A stretch of DNA of 64,000 bases from Dipylidium caninum (GCA_017562135.1 QEYB01000991.1:186001-250000); one strand, 5' to 3'; positions 43,141-57,425 are shown, numbered from the stretch's first letter. Notes: a model not told the origin generated them from the sequence alone. Numbers and translations: made by a program.

Positions 43141-45900
43141 TTGATAATCACTTGGCTGGGAAATATCGGGGGAATACGAAGGAGGAGAATGAGACACTAT
43201 GTTCCCATTACATCCTTACCAAACCTAAACAGGAGGTTCCCGCACGTCCAAGTGTGCGACTTGGTTGATGGAACCTCGTGTTGTAGGTCTTGTAGCGGAT
43301 GAAAGGGACGTTTCCACGGAATCTTACTCTACTGTCTCCCTGCTTGCGGGTGTGGTTGTGTGTATTCGCTTAGAGAGAAAGAATCTCTCCTCAAGCCATG
43401 TCCATCTCAGCTACCTCTTGCTCAGCCTCAGCGCTCTTCCCCACGATCATTGCCGTCTGCGACTCAGAGAGCCTTAGAAGCGTCGAGGACTGGCAGGTCA
43501 GAGTCAATCATGGGTGTATTTAATTAACGATTTACCTTAAAAGCAAAGTATTAACAGACAGCTGTCATCGGTAAGCATTGCAGTCACCATTCATCCAAGT
43601 GCTCCCTTCACACCAGGAAACGCCTAGATTCAGGCGCGACTTACTCCCTAAACTAATCACTTTCCAAGCATTCACACAGGATTGGTTAAATTAACTATGC
43701 AGAAGAAGTTAGCTGGTCGGTCGGAGCAAATTCACCTCGCTCCCGAGAACAGATAATAACGGCGAGGTGGTTTGTCTGCAGTCTGCACCAGTGCCACATT
43801 CTCGACGCTTTGTTCGCCGCCGACCTCTTCGCCAAAAGGCGGCCTGAGTTTTGGAACACACGCACCCACACACACACACACACACACATCAGTTGGTGGA
43901 TGTGCCTGTTCCGAGGACAACCGGCGGTATCGAGGACATCAAATGGCTTCCGGAGCAGCGGAACACTTGAGCTGTGACGGTGGAGTTTTCTCCACCTCCC
44001 CCAGGAGAGAAGTATTTTTCGGTCTCCACGTGGATTGTTGGGTGGGCCAGTGGAGGGACTTGGTTTTGCTCCCTCACCCCCGCCACGCCTGTATGGACTG
44101 ATGTATGGTCCAAAATGTGTTTTAAAACCGACGAAATTTGCCAATTGGGGATAATGCAAGGCTCAGGTGTCATTTTTGCTTGACTAGGATCAGTTGTCGT
44201 GGCCATTTTCATGCAGCCAGTGCGATACTGATCTCAAATACGCAAGTTCAGATTTTACACTGGTGCAGCAGAATGCAGACAAAAAGCCATTTTTTTGGGG
44301 TTGGAGTGGTTTGCACTTCTGAGGACGCGTTTGCATTTAGGTGGCTGCTTCACGCCCATTTTGGCCACACGATGAGGCTTAACCGCCTCTTCCCTGCCTG
44401 GAGTTTACTTTACGCTAGGCGCAAAGCCAAGTCGGCATGCTGCCGGGTTTGTCCCTAACCCGCCAGGGGTGAAAAGAAATTTTATCAAATGCAAAAAATT
44501 CGGATCAAGATTGCTCACCAAATTCTGATATTCGAATTGAGCCTTGGACAGAGTAGACTACCTTTTTTTGTCAATTTCCATACAAAACTGTGGCGCAATG
44601 AAAGTGTCCGAGGGTAGTATGAGAGGCATTTTTCAAGTCTGATCGTTGCCTTGAGTAAGGCGTAAACCGCCAGAGTGCGTTCTACATGAATTTAAGTAAG
44701 TCAAGTCGAATATTGCCGTGATCTTGGGAGACTACTGCGCAGTTCATAGAATAATACGGAGTGGTGAGTAGAGAAAGTGGAACAAGATACCGTTTGTCAT
44801 CGGGAACACAAGTGCTCCATCGGGGCTTATAATGACGACTTTTAGGGTCGAGGGTTACACCACAGACGAACGGCTGGCCGAAGAATAGCCTTCTAGAAGT
44901 TGCTTCGAGCACTCCACTCACCCAGAGCCTGTGGCACCAAGGCGGTCGACAAATCCCAGTCGGTTGCCCATCTTTCTCCGGCGTGTTCTTAAATTATTCA
45001 CGCATCGCCTCCCTTCAAATACGATGCCTTCCACACGGCAAACTGCGGATGCCCTATGGCTTCATCCCATGGCATGCCCAGGGGGGAGTCGTCAGCATCA
45101 TCTTATTTCTGCCCGGGAGTGAATGCCTGCTGGTGCAACAACGGCACAAACAGTTTACGCTGCGAATCTGGAGTAAATAGAATAACAGCGTCACCAGACA
45201 ACCCGCTGCAACACCGTCAAGTCACGAAACCACCCGATTGGGAGGCAGCGTAATTGCGCTATTAAAACTTCTGATAAGGTGTACTTGAACCTCCATATTT
45301 TACAATCATGACGATGGCAGCAGAGCTGTGTAGACGATGCACTAGTTCATATCAGTAATTACGGAACACTGTCTCCCACGCGTCCTCTCTTCTACCCTGA
45401 AAAATCCTCGTGAAGGTAGGGACAGTTTGAGACGCAGAACGATCCTAGTGATTTCAATCACCTACTCGAAAAGGCATATCAGACATGTAACGTTTTTTCG
45501 GTGGAACCCTACTACAGAAATCGTCGTCGTGAATAGTTAATAATCTCATCGTAAATCTTCATTGTAAAAGGCAGTGGGAGGGTTGGACATGTGCACCACA
45601 CCGCGATCCTTCGGTGGCCTAGAATCACTTGTTAGGATAGAAAAGCCAGTGGAGTTATGCGCCAGACTGTCTGTGCCCAATGTATTTTAGGCATGAGCTA
45701 TAAAAGGGGAATAAAATCCTCTAGAAGCATTAGATTGTAATGTTTTAATCGGGCGAATGAAGCCACTGGTTGTTGACCTGCGCATCGCCACCGTAACACT
45801 AACGAGATTTCCGTTAAATTAACACTAACACGCGTTATCAACGCAATCACTCAATTAATTCTCTTAGATAATTCTAATCAAAATAAATAGGTGCAGCTTA
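43141..45900. other. Unassigned region with microsatellite
   Basis: Contains (CA)n at 43867-43888. Long open frames around it (43695-44159 minus, 43772-44101 plus) overlap the repeat and one another and are not recognisable proteins. Frames near 44931-45253 are Cys/Asn-containing but unrecognised. Confidence 0.4.
43867..43888. repeat. (CA)n microsatellite
   Basis: About eleven CA units. Confidence 0.9.
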
Positions 45901-46185
45901 GTTTCGGTAGGCTTGGGAAAGGCATTTAACCAATGGGTCGACCTGCCCAGGAAATCCCCGTACGCGCGTGTTGCAAATGTTCTTTCCTATTGCCCAGGTA
46001 AAACATGAGAAAAATAGTGCACGACATAAGTCAGCACTATTCGTGCCATACATTTTTGTGCTGCTTAAGTGCTCTAAATACACAAACAAGTTGCCTCTCC
46101 ATCCAGGTTGAGCCTTCTTGGTGTATGAAAAGCCCTCCGTGAAATTCGCACCACTCACTGAAGCTTAGGAAGGTTGATCAGCCGG

Positions 46186-46290
46186 ATGCATAACGCCTGT
46201 CTTCTTCTCCTTCACATCGTAGGTGCCTTCATCGTCAGCATCGGCACCTTCTTACTCTTCCACAAAACTCTTCCTCGCACGACGGACTGA
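46186..46290 (+). other. 34-codon open frame with one hydrophobic segment
   Basis: ATG frame ending TGA. LLLLHIVGAFIVSIGTFLLF could span a membrane. It lies in a CTT/TTC-rich tract, which biases any frame toward Leu/Phe, so it may be chance. No splice or promoter support. Confidence 0.15.
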
Positions 46291-46755
46291 AAAACTAAAT
46301 TACCAATTTCGGCATGGTAATGTGGGTGTGAGTCCAGCCCAGGCGGTTTCCCATCTCATGATGAGCGGTTAATTTAATATCCTTGGCAGGAAACGAGACA
46401 GTCTGTTCATTCCTCCCAGTCGAAAACCCAAAAGGTTCCTTGCTTAAAGTCTGCACAACTCACGTTATTGCGCACTTACTTCGTGCTGACTACCAACTTT
46501 CCTTCGAAATGGGGATTAGAGCTTTTTGCTTATGTACCACAAGCAGGGGGAGAAGAGTTGGACTTCTCAAGCCTCCAAACTCAAGGCTATAAATTAGGCC
46601 AATAAAATAGTAGAGTTTCAACTAAATACTTCTTCCCCTTAAGTAGTGGACAAATGAGGTTACCTTCAACTCGGCTCGCACGGATTATTAATGCCGTACG
46701 TCAACATAGGTCCTTTCAGAAAAAAATCAAATCACTCTAGCTGAATTCTCAGACA

Positions 46756-46868
46756 CCGCCTCCCACAAACAAGCGGTGGGGAGGCGGATGTTCTCTCCCG
46801 ACTGCGCATTTCTGGACTGCTTAGTCTCAGCGACGACTCTTTCCTGTCTCAAGGTCGCTCGAGCGACC
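46756..46868. repeat. GC-rich hairpin and 16-bp perfect palindrome
   Basis: CCGCCTCCCAC (46756-46766) pairs with GTGGGGAGGCGG (46776-46787) with one bulge. GGTCGCTCGAGCGACC at 46853-46868 is a perfect palindrome. Both sit in a locally GC-rich segment within AT-rich surroundings. Confidence 0.6.
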
Positions 46869-47140
46869 GACCGAGACGTCCGATTCGGACAATGGACATG
46901 CGTTCCCGTAGTCCGTTTATTAAAAAAGCTGATGTCGTGTCAATAAAGCTGTACTAACAACGCACACATGGCGTTGTAGCCACACCTCGGTCTTGTGTTC
47001 CTGTCTCGGAAAAAACCCGAGACCTGATGGTGCCAATAGGCCACCTCCGGTCCCTACCCTACTAAATTTATTTGCCACATCTGAGACTGATGAACTGAAA
47101 GGACGGGTTTCATTCTCCTTGGGATTTTGTTTAAATCTAG

Positions 47141-47170
47141 CCTGAAAAAGTTGCATTTCACAGACGTTTC
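47141..47170. repeat. Local direct repeat, copy 1
   Basis: CCTGAAAAAGTTGC(A)TTTCACAGACGTTTC. Its partner at 47271-47299 differs by one indel and one substitution. Confidence 0.7.
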
Positions 47171-47270
47171 ATTCAGGAAGTACATTCGACCGAAATGACG
47201 CAGAATGAGCTCCAAGTGGCAAATGTTGGAGGTAATTTTCCCTAGGAGACTTGACTTTTTATTAATTTAA

Positions 47271-47299
47271 CCTGAAAAAGTTGCTTTCACAGAGGTTTC
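47271..47299. repeat. Local direct repeat, copy 2
   Basis: Partner of 47141-47170, same orientation, 130 bp downstream. Confidence 0.7.
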
Positions 47300-48580
47300 G
47301 GTGAGGCAGAAATCAAACCCCATACTACTTTGCTTATACAATGATCAGAAAGTGTAAAATTCACTTCGACAAAGCGCTCAGTGGCGGTAGAGTAGCCCTA
47401 CAGTCCTTCTGAGTCTGTAATCCATGAAATTTACTATTCACAATAGTCACACCTACTGTCATTTATCTCAACTACACTGGCAAGCGTGGGCACATAAATC
47501 ATTTAAAAAAAAGGGCAGTACTTGCTTTTAAGCTGGAAAATACGCAGAAAGACTGCTGCCTTTTATGCCCAAGTCTGGACATGATTAATTACTCACTGAT
47601 CTGACAGCTTTAATCCGAAAACACTAGATTACATTGGCACTTAAGGTGCAATGCCAATGGATTTGAATTGAGATTCACACTTTTAGTCCACTTATAGGGC
47701 TTCACACTTTAAACCGTTCCTTTAATGCCGATTATGGAAGGAGCAAGTGGACAAGAAGCGTTAAACAACGGGGGTGTAATAGCCTTTTTAAGTAAGGTAA
47801 AAATCCCCTGTTGTGATATTTCGTTTTTAAAATGACCAAAGGCCTGAAGTGGGAAAGCCAACTTGTGACATCGAGGCGGGTAGACCACATGCCTCACAGC
47901 AACTTTCCACGTGGATTTCCACTTAAACTCCTCACTGTGGGCGGATGCTTCGTCACTGAGGACTTTAAGTTCAGATGCACTTTATGCCCGAAAATGACCA
48001 GAGGACATCAATATGTCATACGAATTCCTCTTAGGGGATCTCACAAAGCCATATGACGCTCGTAAGAGGGCGCATCTGCCTGGTGAAAATCGCGGCAAGG
48101 TTAAAGAAATGGAGTTTATTTGTGAAGTAGTCCTCAGTGAGGACGAATGGCAGCAAATGAGATGGAAGGCAAGGTGGTTTGTCGGTAGAAGGAAGTCAGC
48201 TAGAAATTAAGAGGTGGCAGAAGATAAACTCATGCTTGAAAATAACTCACGCTTTTTTAAGTAAACACAGTAGGAAGTTCTAATTCGAAAGGCCGACCAT
48301 CTTAATCGCTGAGGAAGAAAATTTCAGCATAGCCTGTGGGCATCTGTGGTGGGTACAGGTTGGAAAAGTACTAATCACCGAAGAAGTCTTTCATAAGGGC
48401 AACTTTTCACGGATTTAATCTCTTATGAGAAAATCCACCACGCTGTGTTAAAGCCTGAGAGAAGGAAGTGGTAGCAGAGTCACTTTTGTATGCTACACAG
48501 CGTACCATTATTTTGCTCTACGGTTCCAATTGGAAGTCCTTACGGGAGCTGAGATAAAAAATTACCACGTCAGTGCATAA

Positions 48581-50200
48581 AAGATCCATTAGGAGCTAAG
48601 AGTACAACCAGCGCAGTGTGATAGTACACGAATGCCGGAGTTTTTCACCCTCACAGTGTCGGTGGCTCTTTCCAAACTGGCTAATGGATAGGCAGGAAAT
48701 GCAGGTGCTGAACTTCCAGTGCCAAGTGAAATTTTTCTGTGTGCATGTTTGTCTTGGCGTACTAAAAATCGGCCACTAGGCCATCGAAGGAGTGCGTACC
48801 GAAAGTGGTTCAGCCGAACGGATGTCGGACTCCACCGGGGGGGCCTCGGCATGTGGGACGTCTGTCGAGACGCCGCTCTCCCACCCGCCACACAGGATGC
48901 TGCTGAGGGGCGTTTGTTTGGGCCGATGCTCATCCCCACTGGGGACCGGTGAGGAGAGCATTGTGTTCTGTTACTTCTACCACCTCTAGATAGGCATTTC
49001 GAGCGCGTGCTACGTATAAACAACGAACACTTACGAGTGTATCGGGGACTGGTACGTTGCGTGGATGTATCCGAACACTTTCGCTCAAACAGTTACTTTA
49101 TTTAGGTAACGAAAAATCACGACAGTGGTTAAGTACACTGTGAGCCGCCCTTTATTCTTCTCTGATCCTGGAACCGTTGTCATTTGTAGTGTTAGAACTA
49201 TTAATGTTGCACATAGCGTGACCGGGCTGAATCGCAAGCCCGGGCGCTCAGAATCGCCCCATTTCACGCGCCACCGCGTCAATCGCCCACACTGAAATGA
49301 TCGTTTCTCCTCACCCCTTCCATTTACTATGAGGTAAAGTTTAACTTTAAAGTTTGCTCTTCGAGCGGGAATAATAGCGCATAGCATTAGGGGGAATAAA
49401 TAAGCCAGTCATTGGACTCCCATGAACCAGTCTGTGATTATGTACGATTGTCAAAAATGATTAACGAATCGTGTGACAAAGAAATAAAAGCCTAGCCTTT
49501 GATTGTGCAACGCACTGCCATTTAGTGCTTATTCAAATCCTTCGCTGCCATAAAAAGCTTCTGGCCCATGCGAAACGCAAAGTACACCGATTTGATGGCA
49601 CTCAACCCTGTGTAGAATGCCTCCCCTGCTTTGACACCGCTGACTCTGTGAACCTAAAGGGCGAGATAAGGTTGTGGGCCCCAGGCAAGTGTCACACAAT
49701 GCAAAAAATGGCGAAATAATAATGAAAGGAGAATTGTGAATTGGATGCGTATAATCACAATTTCGGGGATTTCTTTTCTCTCCCTCCCTCTGTCGTAAAT
49801 CGCCTCCAATCGCCTGGTGAGGGTGTGAGCCGCAAGAAAGTGTTCACTTGTCTTTCACCAGCCCTCACCCTGTCAGACTACTCACACCCAAGAGGAGCAC
49901 ATTCCATACAGAATATGCTGTGCAAAGCGATTCCAATATTCACTTCTCCTTTTGCATCGACGACCACGTCCTCGGTGAAAAGCCTCACGGATAGGCCGAG
50001 TTTCCTCATCCTTCAGCCGCATGTTGGCACCCTCCTCCATTCATACCCGCTTTTTTCGCCTTTGCAGTACGAAGAGAGTGAAATGAAAGTACTTCGCAGT
50101 GCTCCCTGCTTGCTTCTCCCTGTTGCGATGCTCCTCATTGGGCCGTGAAGAAGTGCATCGTTTTACCCACTGAAGCAGGCTTCTCAGCATTGGCTATCGC
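48581..50200. other. Locally CpG-rich unassigned region
   Basis: Sequence near 48600-49020 and 49200-49280 is GC-rich. A minus-strand ATG frame of 61 codons (48961 to 48776, beginning MLSSPVPSGDEHRPK) and a plus-strand frame of 135 codons (49741-50148) are open but resemble no family I know. The former has a TAA just upstream and a possible donor TTTCG|GTACGC, so it could be a first exon. Confidence 0.25.
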
Positions 50201-53200
50201 CATCATCTCCAACCGATTTATACGCCGGTATGAGGCCCCTTCGATGGCAATTTCTCCGCTAGGAATTATGTTTCACAGTAGTTTGAATGGGCTTACGCCG
50301 AAGTCTATCTAGATAATTGTGCTGGTGTATGCCCTTTGGACTACCGTTACACCGAAATTTTTATCTCGTCATTAAATGTGATGCATGGATTTTTCACAAC
50401 TGGGTGTCAGCAACTGTCCATATTCTCTGGACTCAGCCAGTGGAACAGCTCTGAAATGCCGCTTGTTGTCTCTTTTTGTCTCCACCAGAATGACGACCGT
50501 CAGAGATTTTGAAGGACGTTAAAAAGCCTACTCGTGAAATTCCTCAACCAAAGCATCACCTTTTTGTCTGGACTACACACACTGGCTCCGTAGACGTTTA
50601 AACGGCAACCTCACGGCCATCAGCATGGATGTTGGCACGGTATTCGAAACGGGGCTGGATTTTGCAGACTTTGTGGCTCACAAATATTCAGAGCAGTAAA
50701 TCATGTGATCTCGCTGTAAAGCCGAATATCATCCAAACCGTCTTAACATTTACGCCTATATATGACACGTGTTTAGTTCTGGGGTGTGATAGATTATTAC
50801 AACAGACTAGTCTAATTCACCCAAACCCTTTGTCGGAGACTCGCAAAAAGATCAACAAATGTCTCACTCCACCAAGAAAACACTCAAACTAGTTTGAAGC
50901 CTACACGCCGGGTAACTCGGTGGATAGTGTGCCGAGAGCGCACAATTAGTTAAGAATAGCAGCACGAAGGCGATTAAACGAAGGTCAGAGTAAAAGCACA
51001 TTTGACAGCAAATGATCCTACCCACAACTTTAATTTTGTGACGAGATGGAGTGCCACAGAGTCGTGTGACTCCGTGGGAACTGAGGCCTGGGTGAGAAGG
51101 AGGAGGAGGTGCTCCTTCGGCAGCTAATTGGTACTTTCGAGAGTTGTGTGGACCAGGCGTGCACAGTTTCCTCAGCACTGCCACATACGCCAGCAGCTCG
51201 CTTTAATACCTTGTGCAGGAGGCAATTCACATTTCTACGCGCAGGACAATGGGTATCTATTTGAGTGGCAATAAAAAGGAGGCGCGACACCTACCTATGA
51301 TGTCTACAGCATATGTTACAAGATTTTCGTTTCACTCTCCATAAACACGTAACATGTTTCTGCAACCCAACCACAGCACGTCTCCTTTAGCCCGCTGAAG
51401 GCCCGTGAATCCGAGGGGACAGGGAAACGGCGTGGGGCTGTGCGGTACGGTGCGGTGCCGACCGGGAAGAAGGAGGTGAATATTAAAGACTTCTTATTTC
51501 TCCCCAATCGTTCGGTGAATTACTATATCGCAAATGTGTCAAACTTATTTACAGTCCACATGTAATTGAATTAGTGGATTGAACCGGCGCATTTGATGTT
51601 TCGAGCTTGACACGCGTCCTCTCCCCTCAGCCGCGTCCTCCCGACCACCAACATGCAGGCCTGGCGAAAAGGTCACCGCTGGTAAAGGACTACCACCTCC
51701 ATGTAGCTCGTAAAGCGGAATTACATGCATGACATGATTATGATCGTGGTGAGTGCAATAAAGTAAAATCTACTTTTATGGTATAAATATGAGAAGACAG
51801 TAACTAGTGCATCTGCTAACAATTTCCAACGTGAGTTGCCCGTCTTTCGGACATATTCGGCTTTCATGGTCCACACAAATCTGTTGTAATGCTCTTGTGA
51901 ATCGGAGGAAATTGACTTGGTGTCTCACACCCGGGGATTTTGACCCATGCTGAGATCATCCAATCGCATCGACTGCGTATTCTCGTCCTCGACGAAGAGT
52001 TCCACGAGATTTAACCTCACTCTTAGCTAATGCTCCAAGCCTTAACCACAAATTATAACTTGAGCTGATGATGTTTTCAAGATGCCTCTTCAAATGCCCG
52101 TCATTGTGGGAGATTGCGTTACTCTATGAGAAATGAAACGAGACTTAGAGGCCGTTTTTTAAGCCCCTCCACGTAATTCCACTCTTGCACAACAGCGCAC
52201 TTTTGCAGGATCCTTATTTCTTACCTCCGAAATTAAATTTAAGGTCACTTGCACTGAGTCCTCCGAAGCTCCTGATAGGACTGTGCCTACTACTTCCACA
52301 AATTCCACAAATTCACCACAAATTCCCCTTATAATGAGAGAATCCCGACTTCTCCGTTTATTGGCGTCTTATGCCTACGAAATAAATGCCAGTTTGTGCG
52401 TGTTTCCTCTAACTTAACATCTTAACAACCAGCATCACAAACGCGTAACTTCTATTCTTTATCACTTAAATACATCTGGTTGCACTGGAGTGTGTGTCGT
52501 AAATAGATCGGTTAAGCTTATGACAATAAAATAAATGTTGGTTGTTCTAGGGCTTCGGATATCTCCAAAGACTGTTTTCTTAAACCTTCTGGGCGAATAA
52601 CTTGATGAGAAACAATGGTGGTGGTCTATTTACCTCGGAAATCTCGGTGGCCAGCCAGATAAGTCCTGAAATATTTTAGAGTTGGCCTTTCACTACCACC
52701 ATGAGTTTCTTCCACACAATAAGTACCGGGTTTTGGCAATAAGAGACAGGGTAAACGGGAAAAGATTCGTCCTGTTATATAAATTTCGACGGTTCTTTTC
52801 CTCCTAAGCACCCGCATAGGTTGGTTGCAGCAAGAATTCCTTCAAGTACATGAGAAGAATGCGGCACAAGGTAAACCATCCTGGAATAATTATGAAGCTC
52901 AGCGTCGTTTAGCGTAGTTTGATATCCCAGTTCCCTACTGGTAGGTGAAAGGAGGTCGAAAAGTCTAACAGAGCCAATCAATGTTCCTTTTCTTCTGGAA
53001 AATCGGGTGTACTTCACCCTAACCCACACGCGTCATTACTTTCAACCAGGATAAATCTGAAGTCGTCACCCTCCCTGTTTGATGGCGTCATTCCGCAAAA
53101 GTCCTCCTGCCTCGGTAGGTTCCAGCCAAGGGTAGTCGCGGCAGAAATCCAAGAAACAGCGTTATGCATATTTCATATCACTGCTCAATACTCGACCTCA

Positions 53201-56200
53201 TTGTATGACATCTTTTCGCTTTCCCTTTGATCATTTTGGTCCTTACTTTACCATCAGCTCCAAAATTTTGTCGCATTATGCTTCACAATAGCCCTCACTC
53301 TTTCTTCTGCCTTAACAGTGCTTAAAAAGAGTTGAGTTTTCCCAATAACTCAGAGATGAGAACTTCGCATATCACCATTCGAAGATCATTCCACTCATTC
53401 CCTTCCACTATCTCGGATGCAGGATTTTATTTTTCCCCGTTCACCCAAGCGTCACAAATACGTGTCAAGTAAATTATCGACTTAGGGTGAAGGTAGCACC
53501 CGGTCTTGCAGGTAGCGGATTGGCTGAGAACAAAACAATAAAACATGTAGATGCAGGATGTTCTTAGTCTGGAGAGGATAAGTACGTTTTATACTTTATG
53601 AGCAGCAGTTAATTTTGCCACTGAGGCAGTGCAGCTGTTGGGGGCGTGGCAGAGTAATTAGGCAAGCAGAGTGAAATGAGTGAGTTTCTCCCCAAGAATC
53701 TCTTATCTAGCGAAGGTGACTTAATTGATGGTCAAAAGTACGAAACCGCCCCGATTAACATCTAATTGGTAGACTCTTGGGTTAGAACGGACCTTATCTT
53801 TCTCTTCAATTTAAGCTTAACATGCGGTCGTGTTAGTTTTTTAGTTTTTGCGAGTGAATAAGACTTCTCTCCCTGTGGTGAGACTTTTCCTGTTTTAAGC
53901 ATATTTAAGTTGACATTAACAGTTGGGGAATCGCTGCATCCTACTGACACTACATGGCGAGGACGCTCCACCCTTCGCTGTAAGTTGCCCGACGCGGGGC
54001 ACTTTTACAAAAAATGGGAATAGACAACTTTCCGGGTTGTATGAGTGTCACTTCTAGGGTGGAAATCAAACCTTATCATGCTGACGACAGGTCTGTCTTG
54101 CGAGGGCTTGATAATGAGCAGATGCGATGAGCAGAGCCATAAGCTTTTCAGAGGAACGCGAGGGAGGCCTACTCATCATGACCAGAGCGACCGTTTTGAC
54201 AATGTCACCTTTTGAGCTAGTTTGACTGAATGTGGCTTAATGAAGCTTCAGAGACGCAAAACCGTAGGAGGATTCCCGGGGTTCCTATGTGAAATCCAAT
54301 TGCTCCCTGCTCGATGCCTCGGTGCAGTGAAGATCCCTTCAAAGGAAATATTATCACTTGTCATTGCAAGCTGTTTGTGGTTTAGGGACAACTAGCCGCC
54401 CCGAATGCATAATTAGTCCATTTCACATATCCAGCGCGCTAAACAGCCGCTTACAAAGTGAATTTTCTCCTCACTCAACCGTGTATTTCCTAACCTTTAT
54501 TAGGCTCGGCTACGATTAGATGGAAATATGGTTTATTTTTTCACAAGACATAGGCATTCATGGCATGAACGAGGTAATTGCCGAAAAAAATATAACTGTC
54601 AGAGCAGACAACCTCACTTGAAACTGGCCCAAAACGCATGGCGCTAACCGCAGTAAACAATCAGCGCAACCTGAAGGGTGGAGTCGCCTGTTCGAGGTGA
54701 TAAACCCCAGATTACAACATGACCCTAGGAAGTGCAAGTATTGGTGTGACGTCCTAAGATCCATGATAGGAGGGATGAAAAGCGGCTGTCCTAAGAGTCT
54801 TGCGTAACTTTCTAACCCCGAGGGGACAGCAACTATGATGAACGACCTCTTTTACGTTTGTTTAGCTCAGCAGCCTTCTCCCCATTTATGCACCCGTCCG
54901 TCTATCCCGCAGCCATACTTGAAACAGTCTCTACATCAAAATCTACTTGCAGACTGCGGAGTTGGCTTTAGTCGGCTAAAACTCTCTTGAATAGTCACTC
55001 AGTGGAAATGACGAAAATAGGGTCTCTTTTGTTCTGCATATTTTTGGGTCCTCTCCAATCCACCTTTTTTAATCGGACACAACAAACCGCCTAGTAGGCG
55101 AACTTTATTTTTGGCGTGTAGAATTCGGCATAGCCTGAATCTCCACCTTCCATAGCCTGATTACCCATTGGTCAACATAGCATTCTAGAAATGAGCCTCC
55201 TCGTAAATAACTCACACATTTACCTACTTAAGTTACTTATACCTCATTTAAGTAAGCAGCTCTCTTAACAACTTCCGCCGACTATCCATTGTAGAGGGGC
55301 AACAAGCGTAGTCTTGTCTTGTGAGAACCAATTTTATTTTGTTGTACAAGGCGCTCGATGGAGAGTTCGCATTTGCCAGATTCAACCGACAGCAAACCCT
55401 CCTTTGGCTAATCTCGAACTGTAAGTCCACTAAATGCATTACACGCCCCAGTGAATTGGATTATCCAACTCAAAGGTAAATTATTCGGCTGATGATTGGA
55501 TGAAACAACTTCATCACTGTGTTCCAACTTTCAATCATTCGCCTTCACTTGAAGACTTGACCGTGAGTTGAGATTTGGACAACAGAATGCATGGGGAATC
55601 ATAAAGCCACTTTAGTTAGTAGGGAATATACAGGAGAGAGATGGTGGAATAGCTGCAACGATTCCCTTCTCCTGAGAGTATCCCTCCCTTGTGTATATGT
55701 CGAGCTTCACATTTACTGTCTCGCCTCGCCTGTATACATTTATCGTCCGTCAAGAAAGTCACTTCACTAACTGTTTGCTTTGCTTCCCGCCCCCTCACCC
55801 TCCGTCCGTCCAGATCTGCGCCAATTCCCGGATAGCAGCTGCCAGAACATAAAAATGGCCTGGTCGGAGGCGGCTGACTGATGGGTTGTCACCGTCGTGA
55901 TATGCGACCCGGACGAGCCAGCGTGCTACACATGCTGAACACTGCGGTGGCCCTTCTTATGCCTCGGATGTGGACACGAGAGATTGTCCAAGGTGTAGAA
56001 CATGGCGGAATTGCAGGCAAGCGGAAGTACAACATTCCCTTTCATAACTGTCTCCATGCCGCTGAGAAAAGGCCTGCAGGACACGAAAACCAAATGTACA
56101 ATTTTCAGGTCCTGATAACTGGGAACGCCCGTCTGAAAAACCTTTATTTTCTTTTATGCCTGCAGGCATTCACTCAGTCAAAGGTTGTCACAGTTTCAGT

Positions 56201-57240
56201 CTTTGCAGGGTGGAACTTTACCATTAATCATTGAACTGTGACGTAAGTCGACTTGACTGCATCCTGCTTAAAACACACAAAAAATATCGAAAAATTGCAT
56301 TGAACATGTGTAGCTGCCGACCAGTCAACTCTACTTTTTGTGTTAAACTTGATGGAGAAAGTCCATTTTATTGTCGCCATGGCAATTCACTTTAAGGAAG
56401 GTCAAAACACAAAAGTATGTTGGAAGAATCGTCGTCCGCGGACTAAATGTCCACCCAGGTTTTCCCGCATTCCCTTTGTCTTTTTTCCCTTCACGTCCAG
56501 CCTGTTTACCTATGCCTCTCCATGTCGAAGTGGCAAAGAGAATGACTCTGAAACTGGGACATTCCATTGCAGGCGTGAAAGTCCTCGGAGTTGAAATTCT
56601 TATCGAAATGACGAGGTGGCTCCGAAATCACTCACTCATACGCAGGCAGAGGGTCTTGGTGAAGCCCCGCCAAGGTCGCATTCAATTCTCGCAAAAATGA
56701 CTAATATGAAGGTTCTTCATTTAATTTATCACATCTTTGGAACGGGTCCGCGGATAAGGACTCTCAAACTTCGTCTGACGTCACGCACTTTATTTTCGTG
56801 CCACCCTGCCTCATATTCGTGGACTCCTTCAAGCCAGATTGGCACATTCACATGCATGCAAACTGGGGAATTTCGTACTGGTTAACTACTTCGTTTGGGG
56901 TGTTTATCCTAGGTCAAAAAGGGGAGTGGAAGCGTTACACCCAATCCAAGGGTTTATATTGCCATATTAGATGTGATTGCCCCTAAAACTCCCACTTATA
57001 TTAGCGATTTTACTTTTATCCTCTTTATTTTTGCAACAAATACCACAGATGCTAGTTCGAGACATTATTTGAAGTCAGAAATGTCTTACAGTTGGAGCAA
57101 ATATTCCTCGAAAATGGCGGCTGAAAGAAAATACAGTAATTTGTTTACCTTGCCTTTCTGTATGACCGTATCTGACGAAATAGATTCCCAACACTTGCCC
57201 AAAAGTAAAAAAACCGGAACCACGGATACGATCTCGCATT
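50201..57240. other. Long unassigned region
   Basis: About 7 kb without a supportable gene. Minus-strand frames at 50864-51290 and 51545-51730 have mixed, protein-like composition (for example HGGGSPLPAVTFSPGLHVGG) but no consistent exon chain. No intact mobile element, terminal repeat or RNA gene was recognised. Confidence 0.35.
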
Positions 57241-57425
57241 TACTCTCCTCGCTAAACTGGAACATTCGGCTCTGGAAGAATGCCATCATCGTATAACGTT
57301 TGTCTCCCACGTCAAACAAGCTAGCCGTGGCAGCCTCCACCTCCTCCACCTCCGCTTCCACAGTTCAGTGTAATTCCCAAACCATCTATTCCACGGGTGA
57401 TTATTTGCTAGCGCCGGAAAAAATA
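57241..57425. repeat. Dispersed repeat, copy 2
   Basis: Diverged partner of 42970-43140, with a small (CTC/CCT)n expansion in the middle (near 57331-57355) absent from copy 1. Confidence 0.6.

Larger units (their letters stand above)
46869..48580. other. Unassigned region with a short local repeat
   Basis: CCTGAAAAAGTTGC followed by TTTCACAGA(C/G)GTTTC occurs at 47141-47170 and again at 47271-47299. No supported coding; the open frames seen here are short and unrecognised. Confidence 0.4.

Noticed and set aside
43695..44212. Overlapping long open frames on both strands
   Set aside because: They run through a CA microsatellite and low-complexity sequence; no family resemblance and no splice support.
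49741..50148. 135-codon plus-strand open frame, among the longest in the intergenic region
   Set aside because: Pyrimidine-rich sequence gives Ser/Leu/Pro bias; no domain, splice site or promoter evidence.
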